DNA of 54,927 nt, taken from positions 1-54,927 of the forward strand of contig DASSJF010000065.1 in the NCBI GenBank assembly GCA_035691305.1, in the 5' to 3' direction. Made by a program: the position numbers and the translations under genes. The notes beneath the pieces were generated by a model. That model was not told where the DNA came from. It ran no database searches and worked only from the letters and a program-made list of their open reading frames with translations. Source of the DNA: a bacterium (lineage in GTDB: Bacteria; Sysuimicrobiota; Sysuimicrobiia; Sysuimicrobiales; Segetimicrobiaceae). This document shows, piece by piece, positions 32,883 through 40,157 of this stretch; the first letter of the stretch is position 1; every line of letters starts with the position of its first letter.

Positions 32883-33779
32883 TCAGGCCGTCACGGCGCT
32901 GACGAACGCGGCGAGGCGCCGGGGCGCCGGAATCGGGTGCGCAAAAAACTCCGTCCAGGCTTCGGCGACCCGCGAGGCCGTTTCAATCGGCAGCGAGGCC
33001 GGCGGCACACCCGACACGTCTTCCCACGGCGGGCCGTCGAGCCTCAGCCCGACCTGGTCGACGTAGTCCATCGCAGCGTCCGCTTCCGTCCTGATCGCGG
33101 CGGCGCCCTCCAGCGCGAGTCCGGTGTTGTCCTCGTAGACGTCCACGAGGACCCTCGTGAGGGCCGCCAGTCCCGCGATGGCGCGCAGCGTAGTCCACTG
33201 ATCCTGGATGCTCGCGGTCGGATCCCACAGCGCGCCCGAGCCCGCGCCGTTCCCGGCGGCGGGTCCGGTCTGGGCGGCCGCCGGCAGCGGCAACAACCGC
33301 TCACCGGCGGCGATCACGGCGAGCCACCGGTCGAGAAGCGACGCGCACCGGATCGCCGCCCGGCGCAGGCTCGGCGCTCCATCCCGGAGCGTGGCGCCGC
33401 AAAGACGCGCCGCGGCGGCGATCACCTTCGGCGCGAGATCGCGGGAGGCCAGCCGAGGCGCGCGCACATCCAGCGCGACGAACCATTCGACCATCAGGGC
33501 GATGTCTTCCGGCGACGTGTAACGATCGGGGCGCTCGAGCAGCCCTCTCTGCAGCGAGGCCCTCCACCGCGGGCCCGCGGTCTGCAGCACCTCGACGGCG
33601 ATCCGGATCGGCGCGAAGACGCAGACGAGCCACGCCACCGACACGAGAAAGAAGTGGCGCCCGCCGTCCGCGACGAGCGTGACCGCGGCGCCGGCCAGAC
33701 AGATCCACAGCCACGTCCGGCCGAACGCGCGGCGCGCGTCGGCGCGTTCCAGGCGGCTGAGCGCGTAGCGGAGCGTCAT
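32883..33779 (-). CDS. membrane-anchored protein of unknown function
   Basis: I do not recognise a family. Seen: two adjacent hydrophobic segments at about residues 21-60 (TWLWICLAGAAVTLV and HFFLVSVAWLVCVFAPIRI), followed by a largely alpha-helical, Ala/Arg-rich soluble part of about 230 residues with WDPTASIQDQWTTLRAIAGL and VYEDNTGLALEGAAAIRTEA. The 298 residues start at ATG 33779, 10 bases after a TACCAT box in a 12-base palindrome shared with the divergent thioesterase gene. It is upstream of and probably co-transcribed with the phosphoesterase gene, so a role linked to it is possible. Nothing shows an enzymatic motif. Confidence 0.6.
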   Translation of the reverse strand: MTLRYALSRLERADARRAFGRTWLWICLAGAAVTLVADGGRHFFLVSVAWLVCVFAPIRIAVEVLQTAGPRWRASLQRGLLERPDRYTSPEDIALMVEWFVALDVRAPRLASRDLAPKVIAAAARLCGATLRDGAPSLRRAAIRCASLLDRWLAVIAAGERLLPLPAAAQTGPAAGNGAGSGALWDPTASIQDQWTTLRAIAGLAALTRVLVDVYEDNTGLALEGAAAIRTEADAAMDYVDQVGLRLDGPPWEDVSGVPPASLPIETASRVAEAWTEFFAHPIPAPRRLAAFVSAVTA

Positions 33780-33788
33780 CGGCGCCCC

Positions 33789-33800
33789 TATGGTACCATA
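33789..33800. promoter_or_regulatory. TATGGTACCATA palindrome, bidirectional -10 candidate
   Basis: A perfect 12-base palindrome in the gap of only 27 bases between two divergent starts. It offers TACCAT in both directions: 7 bases before GTG 33807 on the plus strand and 10 bases before ATG 33779 on the minus strand. Either both messages are nearly leaderless or a regulator binds here. Confidence 0.5.
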
Positions 33801-33806
33801 CAGCCT

Positions 33807-34799
33807 GTGCCGACCATCGCCGAGACGCGTTTTCAGATGGTCCAGCTCGTTTTCCCCGAACACGCCAACCCGCACGGCACCCTCTACGGAGGCCGCATGA
33901 TGTCGTGGATTGCGACGGCGGGCACGCTGGCCGCGTCGCGCTTCGCCCACGGTCTCGTCGTGCTCGGCGCCATGGACGACCTGGATTTTCTTACGCCCGT
34001 GCACGTCGGTGAGATCGTCACGATCGACGCGCAGGTTGAGTACGCCGGACGGACCTCGATGGAGGTCGGTGTCGCGGTCCAATCCGAGGCGCCGGGCCGC
34101 TCCGCGCCCAGGCGCACGACGTCGTCCCACCTGGCCTTCATCGCGCTCGACGATCGGGAACGTCCGCGTTCGGTCGGGCAGACGGTGACCCCGAGCTCGC
34201 GCGCCGAGGCGGCGGTGCACCAGGCGGCTGAGGCCCGCAAGGCGGCGCGCCGCGCGCGGGTGCAGGCGCACGGCCCGGCGGAGGGGATCCCGGCCGCGGA
34301 TGTGCCCGCGGCCGGCCTGGGGGCCGGCCGCGCGCCGCGGACGCATCTCGCCCACCTCGTGACGCCCGAAGACGCCTTCAGCGGCACGCTGATGTTTGCG
34401 GGCAAGGTCCTGACGCTGCTCGACGAGGCGGCCGCGATCACGGCCGCCCGCTACGCGCGGGGTCCCGTTGTCACCGCCTCGCTTGATACGGTGTACTTCT
34501 ACCATCCGCTGCGCGTGGGGGAGATCGCGGACGCGGCCGCGGCGGTGACCTTCGTGTCGCGGACGTCCGCCGAGATCGGCGTGCGCGTAGACGGAGAGCA
34601 GCCCGGGCGGGAGCGGCATCACACCTGTGCCGCGTACCTCACGATGGTGCACGTGGACGACGCGGACCGGCCGGCGCCGATGCCGTCGTTGCCGGCGCCG
34701 GCGGGCGCCGCGCGGCGCGCCTGGCTGGCCGCGGCGATGCGCACCCGCGCGCGGAAGGAGCGGGTGGCCGCGCTGCGTGCCGGATGCGATGCTCATTAG
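33807..34799 (+). CDS. acyl-CoA thioesterase with two hotdog domains (BFIT/ACOT-like)
   Basis: Hydrolyses acyl-CoA to the free acid and CoA in the cytosol. Seen: two tandem hotdog domains of about 130 residues each. The first begins QMVQLVFPEHANPHGTLYGG and contains MMSWIATAGTLAASRFAHGL, the second begins HLAHLVTPEDAFSGTLMFAG, each with the catalytic Asn/Asp-side loop (HANPHGTLYGG, DAFSGTLMFAG). The joining segment is Ala/Arg-rich. It has 330 residues. GTG 33807 has no SD but a TACCAT box ends 7 bases upstream, so it is probably leaderless. Its end overlaps the next gene by 11 bases. Confidence 0.87.
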   Translation: MPTIAETRFQMVQLVFPEHANPHGTLYGGRMMSWIATAGTLAASRFAHGLVVLGAMDDLDFLTPVHVGEIVTIDAQVEYAGRTSMEVGVAVQSEAPGRSAPRRTTSSHLAFIALDDRERPRSVGQTVTPSSRAEAAVHQAAEARKAARRARVQAHGPAEGIPAADVPAAGLGAGRAPRTHLAHLVTPEDAFSGTLMFAGKVLTLLDEAAAITAARYARGPVVTASLDTVYFYHPLRVGEIADAAAAVTFVSRTSAEIGVRVDGEQPGRERHHTCAAYLTMVHVDDADRPAPMPSLPAPAGAARRAWLAAAMRTRARKERVAALRAGCDAH

Positions 34800-35247
34800 G
34801 TTCGTTCACGTGATGGTGCTGTCGGTCGTGCCCTGGGTCGAGCTGCGGCTCGCCATCCCGTACGGGATCGCCCGCGGGCTGTCCCCGGCGATCGCGTTCT
34901 GTGCCGCAGTGCTCGCAAGCTGGATCATGATCATCCCGGCGTTCGTGGCGCTGGACCTCTTCTACGAGCGGCTGCTGTCGCGGTCCGCGTTCGTGCGGCG
35001 CCTGATCCAGGAAGTCCGGCACCGCGGACGAAAATATGTGGAGCGGTGGGGGGTCGTCGGCGTGGGCATCTACGTCAGCCTGCCGTTTCCCGGACCCGGA
35101 ATCTATTCGGGCGCCGTCCTCGCCTGGACGTTCGGCCTGCCGCGGCGTCAGGCGGTCGCCGCGCTGGCGGTGGGCGTGCTGGTCAGCGCCTTTCTGGTCA
35201 CCCTGATCAGCACCGGCCTCATCGCGGTCATCAGACGGTTCGTGTGA
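34789..35247 (+). CDS. small multidrug-export-type membrane protein (PF06695 family)
   Basis: Predicted inner-membrane protein with about four helices; the family name comes from a weak link to drug export, and the real role is unknown. Seen: VLSVVPWVELRLAIPYGIARG (shown in part by the conserved ELRLAIPYG), AAVLASWIMIIPAFVALDLF, the loop RKYVERWGVVGVGIYVSLPF and PGPGIYSGAVLAWTFGLPRR, all family hallmarks. It has 152 residues. ATG 34789 overlaps the end of the thioesterase gene and gives a normal N-terminus. speD follows after 47 bases. Confidence 0.8.
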   Translation: MLIRFVHVMVLSVVPWVELRLAIPYGIARGLSPAIAFCAAVLASWIMIIPAFVALDLFYERLLSRSAFVRRLIQEVRHRGRKYVERWGVVGVGIYVSLPFPGPGIYSGAVLAWTFGLPRRQAVAALAVGVLVSAFLVTLISTGLIAVIRRFV

Positions 35248-35294
35248 GCGCGCGGGGGCGACGCGCGCACATCGCTGTCCTGGGGGGGTGACCG

Positions 35295-35771
35295 GTGGAC
35301 ACGGTCGGGCACCACTACATCGTCGAAGGCTCGGGCTGTAACCCCGACGTGATCAGCCGGGTGGAACAGGTCGAGCAGGTGCTCGTCCGCGCGGCTGAAG
35401 CCGCCGACGTGCAGATCTGGTCCATCTCATTTCACCGGTTCCGGCCGATGGGCGTCAGCGGCGTCGTCGTGATCTCGGAGTCGCATTTGTCCGTGCACAC
35501 ATGGCCGGAGGTCGGCTACGTCGCCCTCGATATCTTCACCTGCGGCGACCGGGCGAAGCCTGAGGCCGCGGTGCAGCACGCGCTGAAGGCTTTCGGCGCG
35601 ACCAACATGCATATCACCGAGGTTACGCGCGGGCTGCAGGAAGGCGACAAGGTGTTCTTCCACAGCATGATCACGTGGGAGGAGCGCCTGCCGGAAAACC
35701 TGATGAACCACGAGCGCAAGCGCCGGCGTCCCGCGCGGCGACGTCGCGCGAAGGTGATGTCGACGTCGTAG
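35295..35771 (+). CDS. speD: S-adenosylmethionine decarboxylase proenzyme
   Basis: Makes decarboxylated AdoMet, the aminopropyl donor for spermidine. The pyruvoyl enzyme forms by self-cleavage. Seen: FRPMGVSGVVVISESHLSVH with cleavage at Glu62-Ser63 and the processing His68, then the active-site Cys in ALDIFTCGD. GTG 35295 follows GGGGGGGTGACCG. It has 158 residues, about 30 more than the usual class 1b enzyme because of a very basic C-terminal tail (NHERKRRRPARRRRAKVM). The DNA of that tail is repeated in degenerate form 750 bases downstream. No speE is nearby. Confidence 0.92.
   Translation: MDTVGHHYIVEGSGCNPDVISRVEQVEQVLVRAAEAADVQIWSISFHRFRPMGVSGVVVISESHLSVHTWPEVGYVALDIFTCGDRAKPEAAVQHALKAFGATNMHITEVTRGLQEGDKVFFHSMITWEERLPENLMNHERKRRRPARRRRAKVMSTS
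35707..35771 (+). repeat. copy 1 of a 65-base direct repeat (3' end of speD)
   Basis: Runs from ACCACGAGCGCAAGCGCCGG to the speD stop. A degenerate copy lies at 36454-36516. The outer parts match closely (CGCAAGCGCCGGC and GCGCGAAGGTGATGTCG in both); the middle differs by a few bases and a two-base length change. Confidence 0.7.
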
Positions 35772-36015
35772 GCGCGCGTGATGCGTCGGCAGATGCTCCT
35801 CGGCGACGCTTCGGGTCCACAAGGGGGCTCTCGCTCGGCTCCGGCGCGCGGTCCCTACCGATTCGCCCGACGCTGTGTCGCGCCCGCGGTTCAACGTTGC
35901 CCGACGACGCTACGGCAGCGTCTTGGTCGCGCGCACCCCGGTACGGACGGTCCGGCGGCCGCGCGCCTCGAACGCGGATACATCGCTACCCGGGAAGCGC
36001 GGAGAGGAGAGCACG

Positions 36016-36360
36016 ATGAGCAACGAACAGGCGGCGCCTGAGACGAAGGGTGTTACGGTGAAATTGCTGGCAACCGTTGACCTTGGGCCGGAGATCGAGG
36101 GCATGGCTGGGCGCCGGCTTCGAATGCGCATGGTGACCATGGAGCCTGGAGGCGTCTTCGGCCCGATTCACGACCATAAAGACAGACCGGGCACCGTCTA
36201 CATACTGCAAGGAACGATCACCGACCATCGAAACGGCGTCGCGACGGATTACGGGCCGGGAGTGGGCTGGCCCGAGGATAGGCACACCACACACTGGCTT
36301 GAGAACCGAGGAACGATTCCGGCTGTGGAGATCTCGGTCGACATAGTCAGACAAGCGTGA
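36016..36360 (+). CDS. cupin-domain protein
   Basis: Small single-domain beta-barrel protein; function unknown. Seen: MRMVTMEPGGVFGPIHDHKD with RPGTVYILQGTITDHRNGVA, the first cupin motif (HDHKxxxxGTVYILQG), and a second motif with HTTHWLENRGTIPAVEISVD, so metal-binding His residues are mostly present. It has 114 residues. ATG 36016 follows GGAGAGGAGAG. Base composition is lower in GC than the neighbours, and the gene lies between speD and a degenerate copy of the speD 3' end. Both point to a foreign insertion. Confidence 0.8.
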   Translation: MSNEQAAPETKGVTVKLLATVDLGPEIEGMAGRRLRMRMVTMEPGGVFGPIHDHKDRPGTVYILQGTITDHRNGVATDYGPGVGWPEDRHTTHWLENRGTIPAVEISVDIVRQA

Positions 36361-36453
36361 GTCTCGGCGCGCGGTCCAGGGGGGACTACCACGGCCTGAG
36401 CGAACTGAAACGCGGAACCACATCCGTGGGGCGGAGTTGTTTCGCAGGGCTGC

Positions 36454-36516
36454 ACCACGAACGCAAGCGCCGGCTTTGCGCGGCAACGCGGCGCGAAGGT
36501 GATGTCGGCGTGCTAG
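36454..36516 (+). repeat. copy 2 of the direct repeat: degenerate speD 3' end
   Basis: Matches 35707-35771 from ACCACGAACGCAAGCGCCGG to GCGCGAAGGTGATGTCGGCG and a TAG in the same place. It is frameshifted relative to speD, so it no longer encodes the basic tail in one frame. It marks the right end of the segment that contains the cupin gene. Confidence 0.65.
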
Positions 36517-36523
36517 CGGCAGC

Positions 36524-36796
36524 TTAGACGCCGAAGGCGGCGGCGACGATATTGATCAGCAGGTAGCGGGCGACCTGGATCAGGAGGAGCGCGGCGATCG
36601 GCGTGACGTCCATCCCGCCGAGCGGCGGCACGAACCGGCGGATCGGCAGCAGGATCGGGTCCGTGACGCGGACGATCCCCCGCACGACCGGATGGTGGTA
36701 GTCGACCGACGGGATCCACGTCAGCAGGGCCCGCACAATGATCAGCAGCGCCAGCAACTGGGCCGCGTCCGAAATGAGCGAGATGAGGAACAACAC
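36524..36796 (-). CDS. YggT-family membrane protein
   Basis: Small inner-membrane protein of the YggT family, often linked to cell division or osmotic stress; no enzymatic role is known. Seen: two hydrophobic hairpins, LISDAAQLLALLIIVRALL and PIAALLLIQVARYLLINIVA, joined by RIVRVTDPILLPIRRFVPPL in part (the conserved DPxLxPxRRxxPPxGG motif: DPILLPIRRFVPPLGGMD). It has 90 residues. GTG 36796 has no SD; a TAGAAT box preceded by TGC ends 6 bases upstream, so the transcript is likely leaderless. It is divergent from the AlaX-like gene. Confidence 0.88.
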   Translation of the reverse strand: MLFLISLISDAAQLLALLIIVRALLTWIPSVDYHHPVVRGIVRVTDPILLPIRRFVPPLGGMDVTPIAALLLIQVARYLLINIVAAAFGV

Positions 36797-36802
36797 GCAT
36801 GT

Positions 36803-36808
36803 ATTCTA
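36803..36808 (-). promoter_or_regulatory. extended -10 (TGC-TAGAAT) for yggT, leaderless start
   Basis: TAGAAT on the minus strand ends 6 bases before the GTG start codon, so transcription would begin at or within a base or two of the start codon. The same sequence read on the plus strand lies at the beginning of the neighbouring gene. Confidence 0.55.
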
Positions 36809-36828
36809 GCACAGGCGCGGACGGACCG

Positions 36829-38043
36829 GTGCCGCCGGGCACGGCGGCGACGGAACGGCTCTACTACAACGACGCCTACCGTCGGACGTTTCTCGCCGGT
36901 GTGCTGGCCGCCGTCCCCGCGTCCGGCGGACGGACCGGCGTTGTCCTCGACCGGACCGCGTTCTACCCGACGTCCGGCGGTCAGCCGCACGACACCGGCA
37001 CCGTGGCCGGGATACCGGTCGTCGACGTGGTCGATGCCGGCGACCACGTCGTGCATGTCCTCGAGCCCGGCAGTGCGCCGCCCGGCGTCGGCGTCGAGGT
37101 GGAAGCGGAGATCGACTGGGACCGGCGGTACGACTACATGCAGCAACACACGGCGCAGCACCTGGTCTCCGCGGCCTTCCTCCAGCAAATTCGCGCCGAA
37201 ACGGTGTCCGTGCATCTCGGTGATACGTCTACCGTCGACTTCGAGCGCGCCGCGCTGTCCCCGGACGACGCGCTGGCGGTCGAGGATGCACTCGCCCAGG
37301 CGGTCTACGACAACCGCGCCGTCACCGTGCGCTTCGTCGATGCGGACGAGGCGGACCGGCTCGGCCTGCGGCGTCCGGCGAAGCGTGCGGGGATGCTGCG
37401 CGTGATCGAGATCGAAGGCTTGGACCGCTCCGCGTGCGGCGGGACACACGTGAGGGCCACCGGGGAGCTCGGGCCGATCCTGCTGCGGCGTTGGGAGCGT
37501 GCGAAGGGGCATCTCCGGGTGGAGTTTTTGGCGGGCTGGCGCGCGCTTCGCGACTACCGCTGGAAGCACGGGTTCGTCGCGGAATGGGCCGCGCGTCTTA
37601 CGGTGGGCGACCGCGAGCTTCCGGGGGCGTTGGGGCGGCTCAGCGTCCGGCTCGAAGAACGTGAGCGCGCGCTCGCGGCCTCGTTGAAACGCCTGCTGGC
37701 GTACGAAGCGGCGGAGCGGCTCGCCGCGGCGCCCGCGGGTGAAACGCCGAAGGTGCTTCGACTCGAGTTTCCCGAGCGGGACCAAGACGAAGTCCGGCTG
37801 CTTCTGCGCGAGCTCACCTCGCGCGAGCCCAGCGTCGTCTTCGCCGGCGTGGTCGCAACCGGGCGGCTGTATTTCGCGCGGTCTCCCGGTGTGGCGGCGG
37901 ACATGGCGGCCGTGCTGACCCAGGCGGCGCGCGCGGTCGGGGGCCGGGGCGGCGGAACGGCGGAGGCGGCCCAGGGCACGGCCCCGCCGGCCGAAGTCGG
38001 CCGCGCCCTCGATCTTGCCGTCGCGCAGATGCGCGGTGGCTGA
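36829..38043 (+). CDS. alanyl-tRNA editing protein, AlaX long form with DHHA1 domain
   Basis: Free-standing editing hydrolase that deacylates mischarged Ser- or Gly-tRNA(Ala). Seen: an AlaRS-like second domain with FYPTSGGQPHDTGTVAGIPV, the zinc site in YMQQHTAQHLVSAAF (HxxxH) and DRSACGGTHVRATGELG (CxxxH), and a C-terminal DHHA1 domain of about 150 residues (RERALAASLKRLL coiled segment, VVFAGVVATGRLYFARSP). The start is uncertain: GTG 36829 (404 residues) or ATG 36799, which adds ten non-conserved residues and overlaps the yggT promoter. An M20 peptidase gene follows after 45 bases. Confidence 0.87.
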   Translation: MPPGTAATERLYYNDAYRRTFLAGVLAAVPASGGRTGVVLDRTAFYPTSGGQPHDTGTVAGIPVVDVVDAGDHVVHVLEPGSAPPGVGVEVEAEIDWDRRYDYMQQHTAQHLVSAAFLQQIRAETVSVHLGDTSTVDFERAALSPDDALAVEDALAQAVYDNRAVTVRFVDADEADRLGLRRPAKRAGMLRVIEIEGLDRSACGGTHVRATGELGPILLRRWERAKGHLRVEFLAGWRALRDYRWKHGFVAEWAARLTVGDRELPGALGRLSVRLEERERALAASLKRLLAYEAAERLAAAPAGETPKVLRLEFPERDQDEVRLLLRELTSREPSVVFAGVVATGRLYFARSPGVAADMAAVLTQAARAVGGRGGGTAEAAQGTAPPAEVGRALDLAVAQMRGG

Positions 38044-38088
38044 GCCGCCAGCTGCCCCGATAACCTTCCATACTAAGGTGGGCTTACC

Positions 38089-39294
38089 GTGACCGCGTCC
38101 ATGCGTCCCCGCGTCCGACCGGAGGCCGTGATCGAGTTGGCGGAACGGCTGGTCGCCGTCCCTTCGGTCAATCCGCTCCTGGTGCCGGACGGCGAAGGTG
38201 AGGCCGAGATCGCGACGACGCTGGCCGCGGCCTGCCGCGCGCTCGATCTCGAGGTCACGCTGCCGGAGGCGCTGCCCGGCCGGCCCAACGTCGTCGCGGT
38301 CCTGCGGGGCGCCGATCCCCGCCGCGGCCGATCACTGATGTTGAACGGCCATACCGACACCGTCGGCGCGGCCGGCATGGAGGCGCCGTTTTCCCCGGAG
38401 CGCCGGGGCGACCGCCTGTATGGGCGCGGCGCCTACGACATGAAGGCCAGCCTCGCCGCGATGGTCGGCGCGGTGGCCGCGCTTCGCGAGGCCGGCATCG
38501 TCCCCCTCGGCGACGTCGTCCTGACCTTCGTCATCGACGAAGAGTACCTGAGCGCGGGCACAGAGGCGGTCGCGCGCCGCTGCCGGACCGACGGCGCGGT
38601 TGTGACCGAGCCCACCGCGATGCGTCTGTGCCTCGCGCACAAAGGCTTCGTGTGGGCGCGCATCCGCACCGAGGGACGGGCCGCGCACGGCAGCGATCCC
38701 GTCGCCGGCGTGGACGCCATCGCTCACATGGGCCGCGTGCTGGCCGCGATCGACCGGCTCGATCGCGAGGTCCTGCCCGTCGCCGTCCACCCGCTCGTGG
38801 GACGGCCGTCCGTCCACGCGTCGCTGATCCAGGGTGGCGAGGGACTCAGCACATATCCGCCGGCCTGCACGCTCGACGTGGAACGCCGGACGCTGCCCGG
38901 CGAGACCGCGGCCGGCGCGCAGCGCGAGCTCACGGCGATCCTGGAAGGCCTGCGTGCGGTCGACCCGGCATTCCGGGCTACGCTCGAAATCACCGGCAGC
39001 CGGCCCGGCCTCCAGGTGGAACCGCAGGCGCCGATCGTGCGCGCGCTCGAGGATGCGTGCCGGCGGGTGACGGGACAGTCTCCGCCGCACATCGGCGTCG
39101 CGTATTGGTGCGACGCGGCGCTCCTGGCGCAGCACGGGGTCCCGGCCGTCGTGTTCGGTCCGTCCGGCGAGGGGGCGCACGCCGCGGTCGAGTACGTCGA
39201 TCTGCCGTCCGTGGTCACGTGCGCGCAGGTGTACGCGGAGACGATCGCGGCGTTCTGCGGAACCGGCGATGGGGCTGCTGACGCTCCTCTCTGA
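38089..39294 (+). CDS. M20-family peptidase (ArgE/DapE-like amidohydrolase)
   Basis: Dizinc hydrolase of N-acyl amino acids or peptides. Seen: LMLNGHTDTVGAAG (first metal His and Asp), GRGAYDMKASLAAMVGAVAA (bridging Asp), FVIDEEYLSAGTEAVARR (catalytic and metal Glu pair), VVTEPTAMRLCLAHKG and the last metal His in GPSGEGAHAAVEYVDLPS. The dimerisation domain (about residues 185-300) carries VHASLIQGGEGLSTYPPACT. It has 401 residues. GTG 38089 follows AAGGTGGG by 7-8 bases. The last 26 bases overlap the SAM hydrolase gene. The exact substrate (acetylornithine, succinyl-DAP or other) is not shown. Confidence 0.87.
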   Translation: MTASMRPRVRPEAVIELAERLVAVPSVNPLLVPDGEGEAEIATTLAAACRALDLEVTLPEALPGRPNVVAVLRGADPRRGRSLMLNGHTDTVGAAGMEAPFSPERRGDRLYGRGAYDMKASLAAMVGAVAALREAGIVPLGDVVLTFVIDEEYLSAGTEAVARRCRTDGAVVTEPTAMRLCLAHKGFVWARIRTEGRAAHGSDPVAGVDAIAHMGRVLAAIDRLDREVLPVAVHPLVGRPSVHASLIQGGEGLSTYPPACTLDVERRTLPGETAAGAQRELTAILEGLRAVDPAFRATLEITGSRPGLQVEPQAPIVRALEDACRRVTGQSPPHIGVAYWCDAALLAQHGVPAVVFGPSGEGAHAAVEYVDLPSVVTCAQVYAETIAAFCGTGDGAADAPL

Positions 39295-40066
39295 TTTCGG
39301 CCTCGACTCTCCATATCCGGCCGCGATGAAGGCGGTCGCCGCCGGAATCTGCGACGCGCGCTTCGTCGATATCACCCACGCCGTACCGCGGCACGGCGTG
39401 CGCACCGGCGCGTACTTGCTGTGGTCGGTGGCGCCGGCGTGTCCCCCGGGGACGGTGCACTGCGCGGTCGTCGACCCCGGCGTCGGCACCGCGCGCGCGC
39501 CGCTCGCCGTCGCCGCCGGCGCGCAGATCTTCGTCGGACCCGACAACGGCCTCTTGCTGCCCGCCGCGAAGCGGCTCGGCCACGCGCACGTCTATCGCCT
39601 GACGAACCCCGCCTACTGGCGCCACCCGGTCTCGGCGACGTTTCACGGCCGGGACATCTTCGCGCCCGCCGCGGCGTATCTGGCGTCGGGCGTGGCGTTG
39701 GAGGCGCTCGGCGCGCCGGCGCCGGACTACGCCGACCTGACGCTCGAGGAGGGCGGCTGGGACGGATCGGTTCTGCGCGGGACGGTACTCTGGATCGATC
39801 CGTTCGGCAATCTTGTCACCAGTATCCCGGCGGCCCTCCTGGCCGGTCTCGCCGGCGCCCGGCATGCCGCCGTGGAGGTGGGGTCCAGGACCGCCGCCGC
39901 GGTCGTCGGACGTACGTTCGGCGATGTGGAGGTCGGAGAGGCGGTTATTATGAAGGGCAGCGACGGATTGGTGGAGGTTGCGCTCAACCGGGGACGCGCC
40001 GCAGATGCCCTGGCGGCGTCCGCGGGCGTTCCGATCCGGCTTCGTGCCGCGGATATCGGTTCCTGA
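39269..40066 (+). CDS. S-adenosylmethionine hydrolase (SAM hydroxide adenosyltransferase, DUF62)
   Basis: Family enzyme that splits SAM with water or hydroxide to adenosine and methionine; it is related to fluorinase and chlorinase. Seen: LTLLSDFGLDSPYPAAMKAV (conserved Asp), VDITHAVPRHGVRTGAYLL, the diagnostic CAVVDPGVGTARAPL, IFVGPDNGLLLPAA, the triad-type FHGRDIFAPAAAYLA, and DPFGNLVTSIP. The halogenase-specific insertion is absent, so hydrolase rather than halogenase is expected. It has 265 residues. It starts inside the M20 gene, a sign of translational coupling. Confidence 0.9.
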   Translation: MGLLTLLSDFGLDSPYPAAMKAVAAGICDARFVDITHAVPRHGVRTGAYLLWSVAPACPPGTVHCAVVDPGVGTARAPLAVAAGAQIFVGPDNGLLLPAAKRLGHAHVYRLTNPAYWRHPVSATFHGRDIFAPAAAYLASGVALEALGAPAPDYADLTLEEGGWDGSVLRGTVLWIDPFGNLVTSIPAALLAGLAGARHAAVEVGSRTAAAVVGRTFGDVEVGEAVIMKGSDGLVEVALNRGRAADALAASAGVPIRLRAADIGS

Positions 40067-40157
40067 CACGATACATCCGCCGGGGAGACCGTGATACTAT
40101 ACCGAATACTTTGACCCACATCCAGCGTCAGACACGCATCTGGGGGGAGAAGATCTG

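Noticed and set aside
39269-40066. SAM-dependent halogenase
   Set aside because: The protein lacks the halogenase-specific insertion and matches the hydrolase branch; no halometabolite genes are nearby.
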